Source: Aulostomus chinensis
Lineage: Eukaryota > Chordata > Actinopteri > Syngnathiformes > Aulostomidae
Assembly: GCA_037954235.1 (NCBI GenBank)
Contig: JBBMOA010000020.1
Coordinates: 14,165,677 to 14,229,676 of the forward strand
DNA: 64,000 bases
Direction of reading: 5' to 3'
In this document: positions 49,699-60,397 of the stretch, in pieces
Layout of the letters: each line of letters begins with the position of its first letter
Position numbering within the stretch: position 1 is the stretch's first letter
The notes under the pieces: generated by a model
The model's input: the letters and a program-made list of their open reading frames with translations, nothing else
The model's database searches: none
Told to the model about the DNA's origin: nothing
Program-made: the position numbers and the translations under genes

Positions 49699-50959
49699 GT
49701 ATGTTTTTGTATGTTTTTTGGGATAGTTTTCCCTCCTCTATTTCCGTTTTTGTTTTGGGACTTTGGTTTGCCTGGGTTTCTAAACCAGAGGATCGAGGCC
49801 CGTGGGTGAACCGTGAGCTGTGTAATGGGCCGGGGACACACTTAAAAGTTGACGCTCACATTTACGAGAGAAATCATTTCCTAATAAAATAAATGTTCAT
49901 CTTAAATTTGATGCAGGGATGCAAGATTTTGTATTGTTTTGTCGATATCTGATAGGTTGATGTTTCTATAACCGATTTGACCGATGACAACCCTGCCTGC
50001 ATAAAAACAACTTGAGAGGATATTTACATTCTAATAAACAAATGTAATCATTGTTAATGTTAGAAATAGTGCTTTCTTTCTTTCTTACTCTCCAGAAGAT
50101 TTGGAAAAGCCGGTGAATTATATATTTTCTTTATTTTTTCCTTGTAAAAAAAATGACAGACTGGGCTGGTACAAATATCTACCATCTGGCTGATGCCGAG
50201 CTTTTTTTTTTTTTTTAAATGACCAATGATATGCCGATGTTATCCTTCTTTGACTGTCAGAAAACAACATAGCTACCAGCTAACCGCTAGCAGTCAGCTG
50301 TTGAGTGGAGGATGATAGAAGCCGTATGTTAAAGAACACGGTGGCTTGGTTCTTTAATTCCAGGGCTCCCGCTTGAATAAGGAGAGATACATGAATACAT
50401 TTCAAGTAACTTATTAGATTAGAATAAAACAGATCATAAGGAAACTTCTTTTTTTTTTTTTTAAAGGACCCAGGCCTTTTATATATAAGAATAGATGGAC
50501 ATTGAAACAGGTTAAAACCAGTGATTTCATACACTTTATAGCCACATATAGAGTGTATAAAAACTTTGTCATAGTATCACACATAGTAAATGTGTAGGCA
50601 TATTGTTGTTTTGTGCATAATAGCAGACTACTGACAGGGCTGCAGATCCTGTTGTGCGGGGTTGACCTCTGTTCCCACGGAGGCAAAGAAATCACAGGGA
50701 AGACCAGAGATACTTGATAGTGACGAGCGAGCGAGGAGAAAGAGAAAGTAACAGAAAATGCGACCAATGACAGCAGAGAAAGGCGAAGACAAGAATGCGG
50801 GGATGGGTTAGGAGCGCCGCACCCTGTGATCCTTTTCTCAGTGGATCATTCCACACCGTGGGTTAATCTTTTGTTGATGCCTCCCTCAGAGAGAGAGAAA
50901 GAGAGAGAGGGAGAGAGAGAGAGATACAAGTACGTTATTGTTCTAAAGGAGTACTTTCA

Positions 50960-51210
50960 TTAACTCCACCAAGGATGTAACTTTGTTTGTGCTTTTAGCA
51001 GGATTGCGCAAAAACTATTTAACAGATTTTCTTGAAACATGGTGGGGGGACACAGCAGGGGCCAAAGGAGAACCAATTACTAGAGGGAGCCGTTTCGAAC
51101 GAAGGGGCGGAATTAATGAAATTACATGAAATTTGTTGGAAAAAATGTGTAATATAACAATAGAAACACGTTTATCTTTAAGAGGTGATCTGGATCTGAT
51201 TATAGACTGA
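50960..51210 (+). repeat. Fragment of a common fish dispersed repeat
   Basis: The string of blocks AACTCCACCAAGGATGTAA, AGCAGGATTGCGCAAAAACT, CAGATTTTCTTGAAACATGG and TCTGGATCTGATTA resembles a repeat seen very often in teleost genomes. I cannot name its class from sequence alone. Ends are approximate. Confidence 0.55.
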
Positions 51211-52470
51211 ATGAATATTCGTGATGTGGAGGAGTACAGCCTGTCTTGAAATAATCGTCGCTCAAATTTGTTCTCAGGGTTGTGGGACTTTTTTTTATTT
51301 AGCCCTCAGTTTAGTCTTACGGTCAGGAAGCAAAGCCTGAGGGCTATTTGGAAGTCTTTACTGCTGTCATCGGTTGAGTACTTTGAGTAAATTGAGCGCT
51401 AATGAAGTGCGTAAGGGCAAGTTTGTGTATTTCATGAATGAAGCCCGCTGAACGCTTTCTGCAAAAAAGTCAGGCTACATTTCTACCAGGTATTATTTCA
51501 CTATCGCCCAGTTCACATTAATACAATGAATTAAAACACTGTAATATTCTACAGAGATACACAGATCTGATATTGACAGGAGATGCCTGATTTTGTTGAA
51601 AATTGATTTGATCTGTAACATCTAAGTCCGTATTACTGGACTATGTCATGCATAACCAATGTGCTGCTAGATCTGAATGCTGCATTTTGCTTGAAGGAGT
51701 GCTAATAGCATGGAGCTAAAGGAAAGGCTCAGCGCTCTGAAAGTATTTCATAATTGTTGCAGGCAGTTCTAATTCAGTAAATGTATATGTATGTTTTTAT
51801 TTGTTTTGGAGTGTTAAAAAAGCTAGAAAAGCCAGGATTAAAGGGGCATACTGCTTTTTAATCTAACATTGCGATCAGATTGGCACCTGTTATCGGCCGA
51901 TAAGATAAACCTGGGTATTTGCATCGATATCAGGACTGAAAAAGTCAAATTATTGTATTCCTACACCCAATAGATGAGAAAATAACGTGTTGAAATCCAA
52001 CTTCATTAACTAAATTTAATTAAATTAAACCCCGTGTACTTTCAGGCACACATCTTCTGAACGTACAGAACATTCATGTTTTTTAATTATTTATAATTAC
52101 TATCATTTTGTGTTTGGTTTTCCTCTGCTGTGAACCACAGCAGCAGAATATAATCTGATGGAAAGTGTGTATCGCTGTCATATCCACTCCATGTACCAGC
52201 ACTCCCCCACCCGCCCCGGCCTCAGAGAGCTGGCAGATTCCATGCCAGGAATTCCACCGTGCCGATGGAGTTTGTAATTTACAGCGTTTGTCTCCAGACC
52301 ACAAAGCTTTTCTTACAAAGATTCAGGTTTCCTAGCAACACCAAAAGTAATGTTTTCTTTTACGGCAAAGAAGGGAAAATTTAGCACATAGCTCAGCTGC
52401 TGACCATGAAGAACCTCCTAAATACAGAAGAGGACGTTTGCCGGGCCAACTGGTTCTCATTTGGAGTTTG

Positions 52471-52473
<3 letters not shown>

Positions 52474-52540
<67 letters not shown>

Positions 52541-52555
52541 TGTGTGTGTGTGTGT

Positions 52556-52595
<40 letters not shown>
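52474..52595. repeat. Long (GT)n microsatellite, about 122 bp
   Basis: GT repeats with two TCT interruptions, intronic in utrophin. Confidence 0.97.
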
Positions 52596-52597
<2 letters not shown>

Positions 52598-53050
52598 GTA
52601 TGGCTGAAGGGAGGTGTTATATTTTAGGGTGTCAAAAGCAGGGGAAACAGCTGTGAGCTTCGCTTAAAACATTAAAAAAAAGCTCAGCAAAAACCATTTC
52701 CACTAGGACGCATGGCACATACAGTCCATCCTTTCCATCGTCACACAATTTACAGCTTCGTGAACGCTCTCAGATGTGATAGTGAGTGATTTTTACTGTT
52801 GAAAAATCTGTGTTTTCCTGTAGCACCTGTCAGTGTTACAGGAAGATAAAGATTTGAAGCCTACATTGGGGCTGAATGTTGTGTTTTGATTGACAAACAG
52901 GTTTGTGTGTGTGTGGTTGGTTGGTTGGTTGGCAGGTGGAAGGATGTTTTAACAGTTGACACAAGTCTTATGAGAAAACATTAACACATTTGTTAATGCG
53001 ATCCCCATGCTGGTCACCATGTTTGGGCAAGTGTTTGAGTGTGTACCCAC

Positions 53051-53056
<6 letters not shown>

Positions 53057-53093
<37 letters not shown>
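53057..53093. repeat. (CA)n microsatellite
   Basis: Perfect CA tract in the utrophin intron, about 460 bp downstream of the (GT)n tract and in the opposite sense. Confidence 0.95.
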
Positions 53094-53096
<3 letters not shown>

Positions 53097-56000
53097 TTGT
53101 TCTAGTCCTATTTGGTCGTCATTACTGATTGACAGTGTTACCACTTGCCATTCTGAAACTGCTGAAGTGAGTCAGCACGCTCAGTTACATAGAAGCTGAG
53201 TTTGAGTCTCTTCAGCTGGTGTTGAGGCCTGGTACGATCTCAGTCATGCTAATGCACATTAATGCCTCTTGAGACGCGGGGGGATGTTTTCCCACTTGCT
53301 CGTTCTGATGCGAGACCCCAATGGTCTGGGAATAGAGAGGGGAAGGAGGGTTCAGGATAGAACCGTGTGAACTTTGAGAAACAGCTACATCTGGGAAAAC
53401 TACATAACAATCATTTACAGGTTCAACACTGGTGGCCCCAGCTTTTTTTTAAAGGACATATTTGGATCGGGGTGGATAAAGTAAACATGTATAAAATGTT
53501 TATCAATATAAAACTGAAAGTAAGTTGCAGCACTAAGAGACTGTGGTCCAAAAGAGGCTGAAACAAATGCCTAAAAGAGCAAGCGAACATAATTTGACAA
53601 AGTTATCATTCTCCCAGTCAGACCACCTGACTACACAACTCCAGCCGTGTCAGCAAGGTCAGATATCATTGACAGGGTTAGGGGCTTTTGTTTAACAACC
53701 ATTACACCAGAATGGACAATTGCCAGAGACATTTTTCTCCCTGTTTGTCACCTGAGAGTTCTGCCAGGGAGGAGTGCCTGAAGCTCAGGTTACCTGACCT
53801 GACGTGTCACCTTTAAATCAGATCTCTTCTTCTTCTTCTTCTTCTTTTCTTTTTTTTGTTTCTCGTCATTGGCATTTTTCCTCTCCGATTGTTTGGTGTT
53901 TATCAGGAAGAGTGAGGGACTCATGTCTGAAACTTGGACTTAAGTTGCTTTCAAGGAAGACAGACATGTGACTTGAGACTTGCTCTCCAAAGGAATACAC
54001 AAAAAAAGAACTGCTACATGCAACCTTTTTTGATGTGAATATAAAAGATGCTGAAAGCTAACACTGACATTAGCAAACATGTTTAACGTTAACTATATTA
54101 GCTATTAGCTGGCTTGCTACTAGCTTTAACTATGTGCTGGCTTGTCTTTGCTTTTTTGTGTGCCAAAATTCCCTCAAGCAAGCATCCATCTTATTTGAAT
54201 GTTTATGAGTTTCGAAGTTCGCATCAACCTTTCCAAATGCAACACACATTAGAAGATACATGGATGGCAACCCAGCTTCTAATTCATTCCTACTGTCACC
54301 ATGTGCTGGCTAACATTAAACTGAGGGACGGGTATAATTAGGGGAAATAGCCTAACTACTAATTTTGAAGAAAAGGGCGGAAAGCGTGAGAGACTTGACT
54401 TATGAGCATCTCTGGTATTTGCACACTAATAAATGAGAATATCTTGGAACTCCTCGAAGCTTTACCTCTTGGTTCCACCCATTCAGGCACACACGAGTCC
54501 ACCTGCTTCCAAATTATCTCTGGGTGTGACACACGTCATGACAGAGAAAATATATCTATGACGAGGAACTTGATTGTCACCACATGGTGGGTGTGTACGG
54601 TAAACTGCAGGAAGTCTCCAAAGACTTGTCACCGTACTCCTCAGCTCCATGTCATGTTGGCCTCTGGTAGCAGGGTGGGTCATGCTGTCGGACATATTTC
54701 AGCTGATGTGTTTGTACTTTTGTAGGAAGAGACTGGATTGCTAGCTCAGAAATTAGCTACAAAAGTGAGGCCTTTCCAAACAGTCAGCGATGGCAGTACA
54801 ATGCAGTTTATGCAAATATGCGATACTGGGTGTGCATTTGCATCTGTGGGTTGCATGGAACACAAACCTAAACAAAGAAGTGTTCACTTTTGTAGCTCCT
54901 GGTATTTGAGCTTCAGTCCTCTGTGGGTCTTCAGGAGCCCTCAGGAGTGTAACTGCACTTTTAGACTTGTCGGAAATGCAGCTGGTTGCATCCTCATAGC
55001 ATTTATAAATATATGGTCTCGTTGCTTGTAGCTGTATCTGGCTTCCTGGGAAGTGGGAGGAAACGGGCTGTGTAAAATCCTGGATGGAAATTTGGGAATG
55101 GAATCACTGGCCTTAAACATCTCCCCTGGGTGCGGTTGTCTGTGGGACTCTGCCTCCTCTTCAGTCTACGTTCATGTGAATATATGAGCAGTTTCCAACA
55201 GAGACTCCACCCAGTCCCAATGACATTTAGGCTTTTCTAGAGAAGGAGTTTAATTCAAACCAGTCTCCTCTATCTGAAATGTGAATCTCTCTCTCTCCCA
55301 AAGCAAGCCTTCCCCGTCACCACCCCCCTGCCCCCTTTTCCTAGCTCATTAGAGCTACAAAGCCATGTTGCCCAATCTACCTTCTGACCTCTCGCATGAT
55401 GGGATTTACTAAAACAAAAAAACAGGCTGAGTCCTGGAGAGAGTTCTGATTAACCCTTTAAACTGCTTCACTCGTGAGTAAATAAGTCTACGGCTTGAAT
55501 TTGCCACCTTCTCCTTGTCTTGAAGGCTTTGTCTTTTGGTCTTTGCAATTACAAGCTGTTGTTTGTTTTTTTATTTTGAAAATAATATTTTTGTAAGTGT
55601 GAAAGGAGAATAAGCATGCTAGTACAATAAGAAAGCTTTGCCCTGTGACAAACCTTGATCATAAATGATCCTATACCAGTGCATCATCCTCTATGGTCTC
55701 GTGAGAGAAGAGGTTTTCGTGTTGAACTAGAAGAAACAGGAGCCCCGTCCAAAGTTGGACAATCACGACTTATGTAGGAGGAGCTTTGTGTCTGGACCGG
55801 GTATTAAATCTGCTAGCACTCTTGTACAAGTCGTGTCTAAGTGAGACAGCGTGTGAATAAAGCCAGTCAGTGTCAGTGGACGCATTGATGGGCCTTTCTG
55901 TCATGCAGCTGGCGAAGAAAAAAAAAGAAATTTATGCGAAGACTCCCAACAAAAAGTATCTAACTGGGAAAAAAATAACAAGTCAAAACTTTCAACAGTA

Positions 56001-56529
56001 AAGGCCAATGCAGAAATTGCTATGAAAAACTACAGGAACTGCAAGAGACTGGGATTTATGATAAATTCATGACCCGGGTATTTGACCTCACGTTTGACCC
56101 AGGCACCACCCTTCGCCTAAACCAAACTGAGTATTTACAGTAGATGAGAATCAAGCTCCAAGTCTGGGGAGTGAAGCCAGTGTTCAGTGGGTTTGCTTGA
56201 AATGTTGTTGTAGAACTTTATGGCTGCAGGCAAGCAGCCTCCCTGTCAAATGACGGACTTAAACACTGTGCTGACTGAAATTCCAAAAACTGCGGTTCCT
56301 CGATTGGCCACATGAGGCTGACTCCTAAAACAAGCCAATCCTCTTCGACTCCATATGAAAATGTAAAAAATTTTTACATCATGAGGTAATATGTTCACTC
56401 CTGTCCATCTCAACTGATGAACCAAGAAGATCCCAGTAACTTTCAGTGCAGACAATTTTTATTAAGGCATAAACATGCCCGGTGCATGTGTGTGAAAGCG
56501 GGAGAAACGGATGTTTATGGGCTTATTCA

Positions 56530-56890
56530 GACCTGGCACATCGGAACTTATTTAATCACAAGTGGGCAGCTTGAAATACAGGTGTGAAAGCATTCAAGGC
56601 GCATTAAGATCTGATCACTCCGGCCATGTGCACACCTGACATTAAGATCCGTCCTTAGTGATCCGATCACAAGTGGACTGGTCTGCCAAGTGTGTTCACA
56701 CCTGGCTTTTAAAAGTTTCTCCTCTTGTAATCGGAACATCAGGATAGATCTTAATACCAAGTGTGCACAGGGCCTCAGATCACGGTCTGAGGTGGTCTAG
56801 GTTTTATGTTGCTACAGTCTTTTAGCGGTGTGAATGCAAATGTGATCCGGACCACACTGGAGGACTATCAGATCAGCCACCCCGTGTAAG
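56530..56890. repeat. Candidate degraded DNA-transposon/MITE segment
   Basis: Recurring words (ATCACAAGTGG at 56555-56565 and about 56666-56676, CACACCTG, TTAAGATC) and partial inverted similarity suggest an old repeat. A related word, TTGATCACAAGT, recurs at about 61912. No termini or target-site duplication could be fixed. Confidence 0.4.
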
Positions 56891-58014
56891 TGGAAGTATG
56901 TACTCATTCACACACCGACCCAAAGATATTTCTAGAGTGTGTTGAACATTTCTTGTAATTTGGTTTGCCTGGAACATGTTTTGTTTAGAGTTCTTCTTAA
57001 ACTGTCTGACCGATTATGTGTACTGCATCTCAGATGGTCAGCCGCAGCGGTTTACAGCAGGATTCTGTTGAACAAACCCATGAATTGACAACAGAGCGCC
57101 ACTCAGTCAGTCTTGCTCATCCATCACTTGACCTCTTGAACTGCTTCCTTCAAGCATCTAGATGGTAGATACACTCGGGGTGTGTCCAAAGATGGAATGA
57201 CCGTGGCGGGGGGTTGTGTCCTTCTCCGGCTTCTTGATTCGTGTTCCCAGTGGAAATTCCCTGTAGTCTGGGAGTCCTTCTGTCAGTGCCAAGCCCAGCC
57301 TCACCCAACCCAGATCATTCCTCTGACCAACTGCTACCACTCTCTTGGAAGGAAGTCTGTTTATTTCTGTCAAGTGGATGTGGATAACTGTCGAACTTCC
57401 TCTTTTCTACAGAAAGGAAAAGAGGAAAACAAAACACAGGAAGACAAACTTTCTCTTTTATGGCCCGTGTCCCCTGAGGTGGTTGTTTCCCCTCATTGAC
57501 TAAATGTGTCAATGAACAAATGGACTCAGAGGCTTTTACACTCTGCTCCTCTGCAGTGCAGCACGGACTGATTTTCTCTGGTAGAAACCTTTGTAAAAGC
57601 AGCGCGTCCAAACCCAGAGTTTTCACAGTGCTTCGGGTCATTGTAGGTCATGTTTATCCCCCGTCGCTTGCTGTGACGTGGAAGAATTAGAGCTGTCAGG
57701 ATGTGTTTTCAGGGGTGAACCAGTTGTTTGGTGCTGCATGACACACAAACATCAACGTCACCTGTCATTTACCTCATAATTGACAAGCTTCTGCAGTCCC
57801 TGCTCCTGCCATTAACTTTTCTCGCCTCCCCGTTCACTTCTGTGCTTACAAGAGTGACGTCACGAACTGGCCCAGAACCCAACATTTTTTTTGAAAAAAA
57901 AAAAATGCTTTAACACCTCTACTTCCTCTTTCTCTTTGCTGTTGTGTCTCAGTCTCCCACCATCGTTACCATCACCGCCGCCACCACTTTGTCTTCCTGT
58001 TCCGGATTTTCTTC

Positions 58015-58033
58015 ACTCTCTCTCTCTCTCTCT
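58015..58033. repeat. (CT)n tract upstream of the alternative utrophin exon
   Basis: A pyrimidine microsatellite in a 100-bp C/T-rich stretch immediately before the candidate alternative start exon. It could act as a TATA-less promoter element. Confidence 0.7.
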
Positions 58034-58071
58034 TTTTCTTTTTTCTCTTGTTTTTAAATGTTTGAGAAATC

Positions 58072-58153
58072 ATGAATTTCAGTAAGTGGCTTTCATGGCG
58101 AAAGCGCAACTTTTTCAGACGGAAAGGGAAGTCTGAAGATAACCACGTTCTAG
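58072..58153 (+). CDS. utrn: Candidate alternative (B-type) first coding exon of utrophin
   Basis: An ATG opens 27 codons (MNFSKWLSWRKRNFFRRKGK, then SEDNHVL) plus one base, ending at a perfect GTAAGT donor. The exon is phase 1, exactly like the A-type start exon at 49626-49698, so both can splice to the same downstream actin-binding exon. Mammalian utrophin has a second promoter inside the large intron after the A start exon. It yields B-utrophin with a distinct short N-terminus, and this exon sits in the equivalent place. The residue composition (aromatic plus strongly basic) and the pyrimidine-rich upstream region also look non-random. I could not compare it with a known B exon, and no transcript evidence is available here. 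An alternative is a short unrelated transcript spliced to 60235. Confidence 0.62.
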
Positions 58154-58936
58154 GTAAGTATAAAGATCTTTAGTACTTCAGGGGGCGAATTCAAGGATAC
58201 TGGTCTGTTAGATTCCGTTAAATTCAAATCTATCCAAACACAGTGGCAGTTCGTTAGCCTGTTGTCCCATTTCGGTGCTTACAGCAGTTAGAATCCATTA
58301 GTCCAGATTGATGCTGTGGCCTCTTTGCTTTCAGGACCATTCACATTTCTCCTACAGTTTTATACAAGTAATTTCATGTTTGTATCATGAAAACATACAA
58401 AAATTAACCAAAGTAAATAATTTTAAAAGCTGCAAAGGTGTGAGAATGTTACATAAAGGTGAATATTGGTCCTACTGGTCCTATCTCAGAGTACATAAAA
58501 ACTAATGGATCTTTTATGGGAGTGCAGGATTTATTTGTGAGGCTACACTCACCCTTGACAGTGCTGCAGAGAGGTTTTCCACATTGTTTAATTTAGCTCC
58601 CACTAATGTATTTTAAAGTGTATGATGCAGAAGTATCACATCATGAAAATGGAAAAATTTAAGTTGAAAAAACTTAACAAATTGAATTCATTCATAATTG
58701 AGGTGGTTTTGTCTTAGGTAGCAAATCTTTAATTCAAGTGACTTCCTGCTGCTGGCATGAATATTCCCAAACCCTTGTTATTGTCTCAGGATAACATGGA
58801 TGATACTAACTGGCACGAAAGAACAATTGCAACTGAATAAAACTTAGTTTGAGCCCCACCCAGGCCTCAATAATGGGAGTGGTTTTAGGATTCAGCCTGA
58901 GCCTAACCTGAATTTACCTATACTGGTTTAACTGAG

Positions 58937-59279
58937 GGCGGCACGGTGGTGCAGTGGTCAGCACTGTCACCTCACAGCAAGAAGGTTCCAGGCTCGACCA
59001 AGGCGTCTTTCTGTGAGTCTCCATGTTCTCCCTGTTCCTGAGTGGGTTCTCTCTGGTACTCCAGCTTCCTCCCACAGTCCAAAGTCATCAAGAGGGGACG
59101 AGGCTGATTGATACTCTAAATTGACCGTAGGTGTTACTGTGAATGGTTGTCTGTCTCTGTGTGTTGGTCCTGTGATGGACTGGCGACCTGTCCAGGGTGA
59201 ACCCGCCTCTCGCTGCTGGAATAGAGAGAGCCCCCCCACGACCCTTAACAGGATAACAGGTAGAAAATGGATGGATGAA
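58937..59279 (+). mobile_element. tRNA-derived SINE-like retroposon, second plus-strand copy
   Basis: Same family as the copy at 48323-48694, ending in ATGGATGGATGAA. It is flanked by a perfect 13-bp target-site duplication TGGTTTAACTGAG (58924-58936 and 59280-59292). Its B-box region is damaged relative to the first copy, so it is probably transcriptionally dead. Confidence 0.92.
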
Positions 59280-60369
59280 TGGTTTAACTGAGCTGGACAC
59301 ATTCATCCATGTTGTTTGTTTTAGCTTATATCAAAGTATTTGTGGAATATTGAGGTACTATTGAGTACTTTTTTCTGTGTACTTGAAAGCAAAAACATGT
59401 ATGACATTTGGCTGGCCGTGATTGTTTTTTTTTTATGGCAATAAGGTTTGGGCCGTGATTATTTCATTCACTCTAAACCAGTTCAAGAAAACATACTGAA
59501 TGTTCAAAATATATATAAAAGACAGCAATTCTGAATTTTCCAGTTCAATGTTAAGGAAAGATTAAGCAGTGAAACACTAGTAGTTTGTCTTCCTTATGTG
59601 AAAATTGAAAATTGAGATACACTGACATTTTTTTTCTATTTTTTTTAACACTATTGGACTTTATGGTTGGAGCTCAACCTCCTTCTCCAACTGATACCTG
59701 ATCTTCATTTCCTTTTCTTTTTTTTTAACAAATATTAAAAAGTTTTTTTCTGGCATAAGAGATATTAGTCTCTCTTGCCTGCAAGAGTAACTTTGATAAC
59801 CTTTTTTTGAGGGGAAGCCGATCTAAAGGTCACATGTACAGCGACCCAAATATGAGTGGGGTTTGATGAGAAAGTCTAATCACATCGCCTCCACCACCGT
59901 CCTGTGTTGTGTCTCTGTGTTGATTTCAACTGATACACCCTTGTTTGTCTCTTCTTCTTTTTTTTCCCATCTTGTGACGCCACTTCATTCTGTCCCGCTG
60001 CATGGTGGGATGGTGCAGAACAGTGTCTCAGTGTTTATCTGTCAATCCCCTATCCCAACATTCATTATGACTCCCCACCCCTGGCTTGCCCTGTCGTGTT
60101 TTGCTCTGCCCTCAATCTGTTTCTCTTTCACTGGAAGTGTCCCTCTTGCCCTCCTCTCACTCTCTCGCTCGCTCTCTCACTCTCTTTCTCTGCCACTGCA
60201 TTCTTCTGATCCTGTCCTCCCTCTCTGATCAAGGAGTTCCAGAGGCGGAGGAGGAGAGGGAAACAGGAATGTCAAACTCTCTCCATTGCCGATAGGCTCA
60301 GTCCATCTCTTCTTATCTTTTTAATGCTTATTTTTGGTGGTTCAACATTTCGGTGGCTTACGGTAAAAG

Positions 60370-60397
60370 ATGGCCGAGCGCGGGCTCACACTCCGAG
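60370..60397 (+). CDS. Weak candidate: further alternative utrophin start exon
   Basis: An ATG in strong Kozak context (A at -3, G at +4) opens nine codons, MAERGLTLR, plus one base before a GTAGGA donor. It is again phase 1, the phase needed to join the shared downstream exon. A possible acceptor (CTGATCAAG, ending 60234) lies upstream, so it might instead be part of a spliced 5' exon. The coding part is too short to be convincing by itself. Confidence 0.25.

Larger units (their letters stand above)
49699..58071 (+). other. Utrophin intron after the A-type start exon, first part
   Basis: Intronic. It holds an old dispersed repeat at about 50960-51210, a (GA)n at 50887-50934, the long (TG)n at 52474-52595, a (CA)n at 53057-53093, a (TTC)n at 53824-53846 and a GATCACAAGTGG-bearing repeat-like segment at 56530-56890. 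Open frames look random or are microsatellite translations. Confidence 0.65.

Noticed and set aside
52406..52656. Cys-Val repeat 'proteins'
   Set aside because: These are translations of the (GT)n microsatellite.
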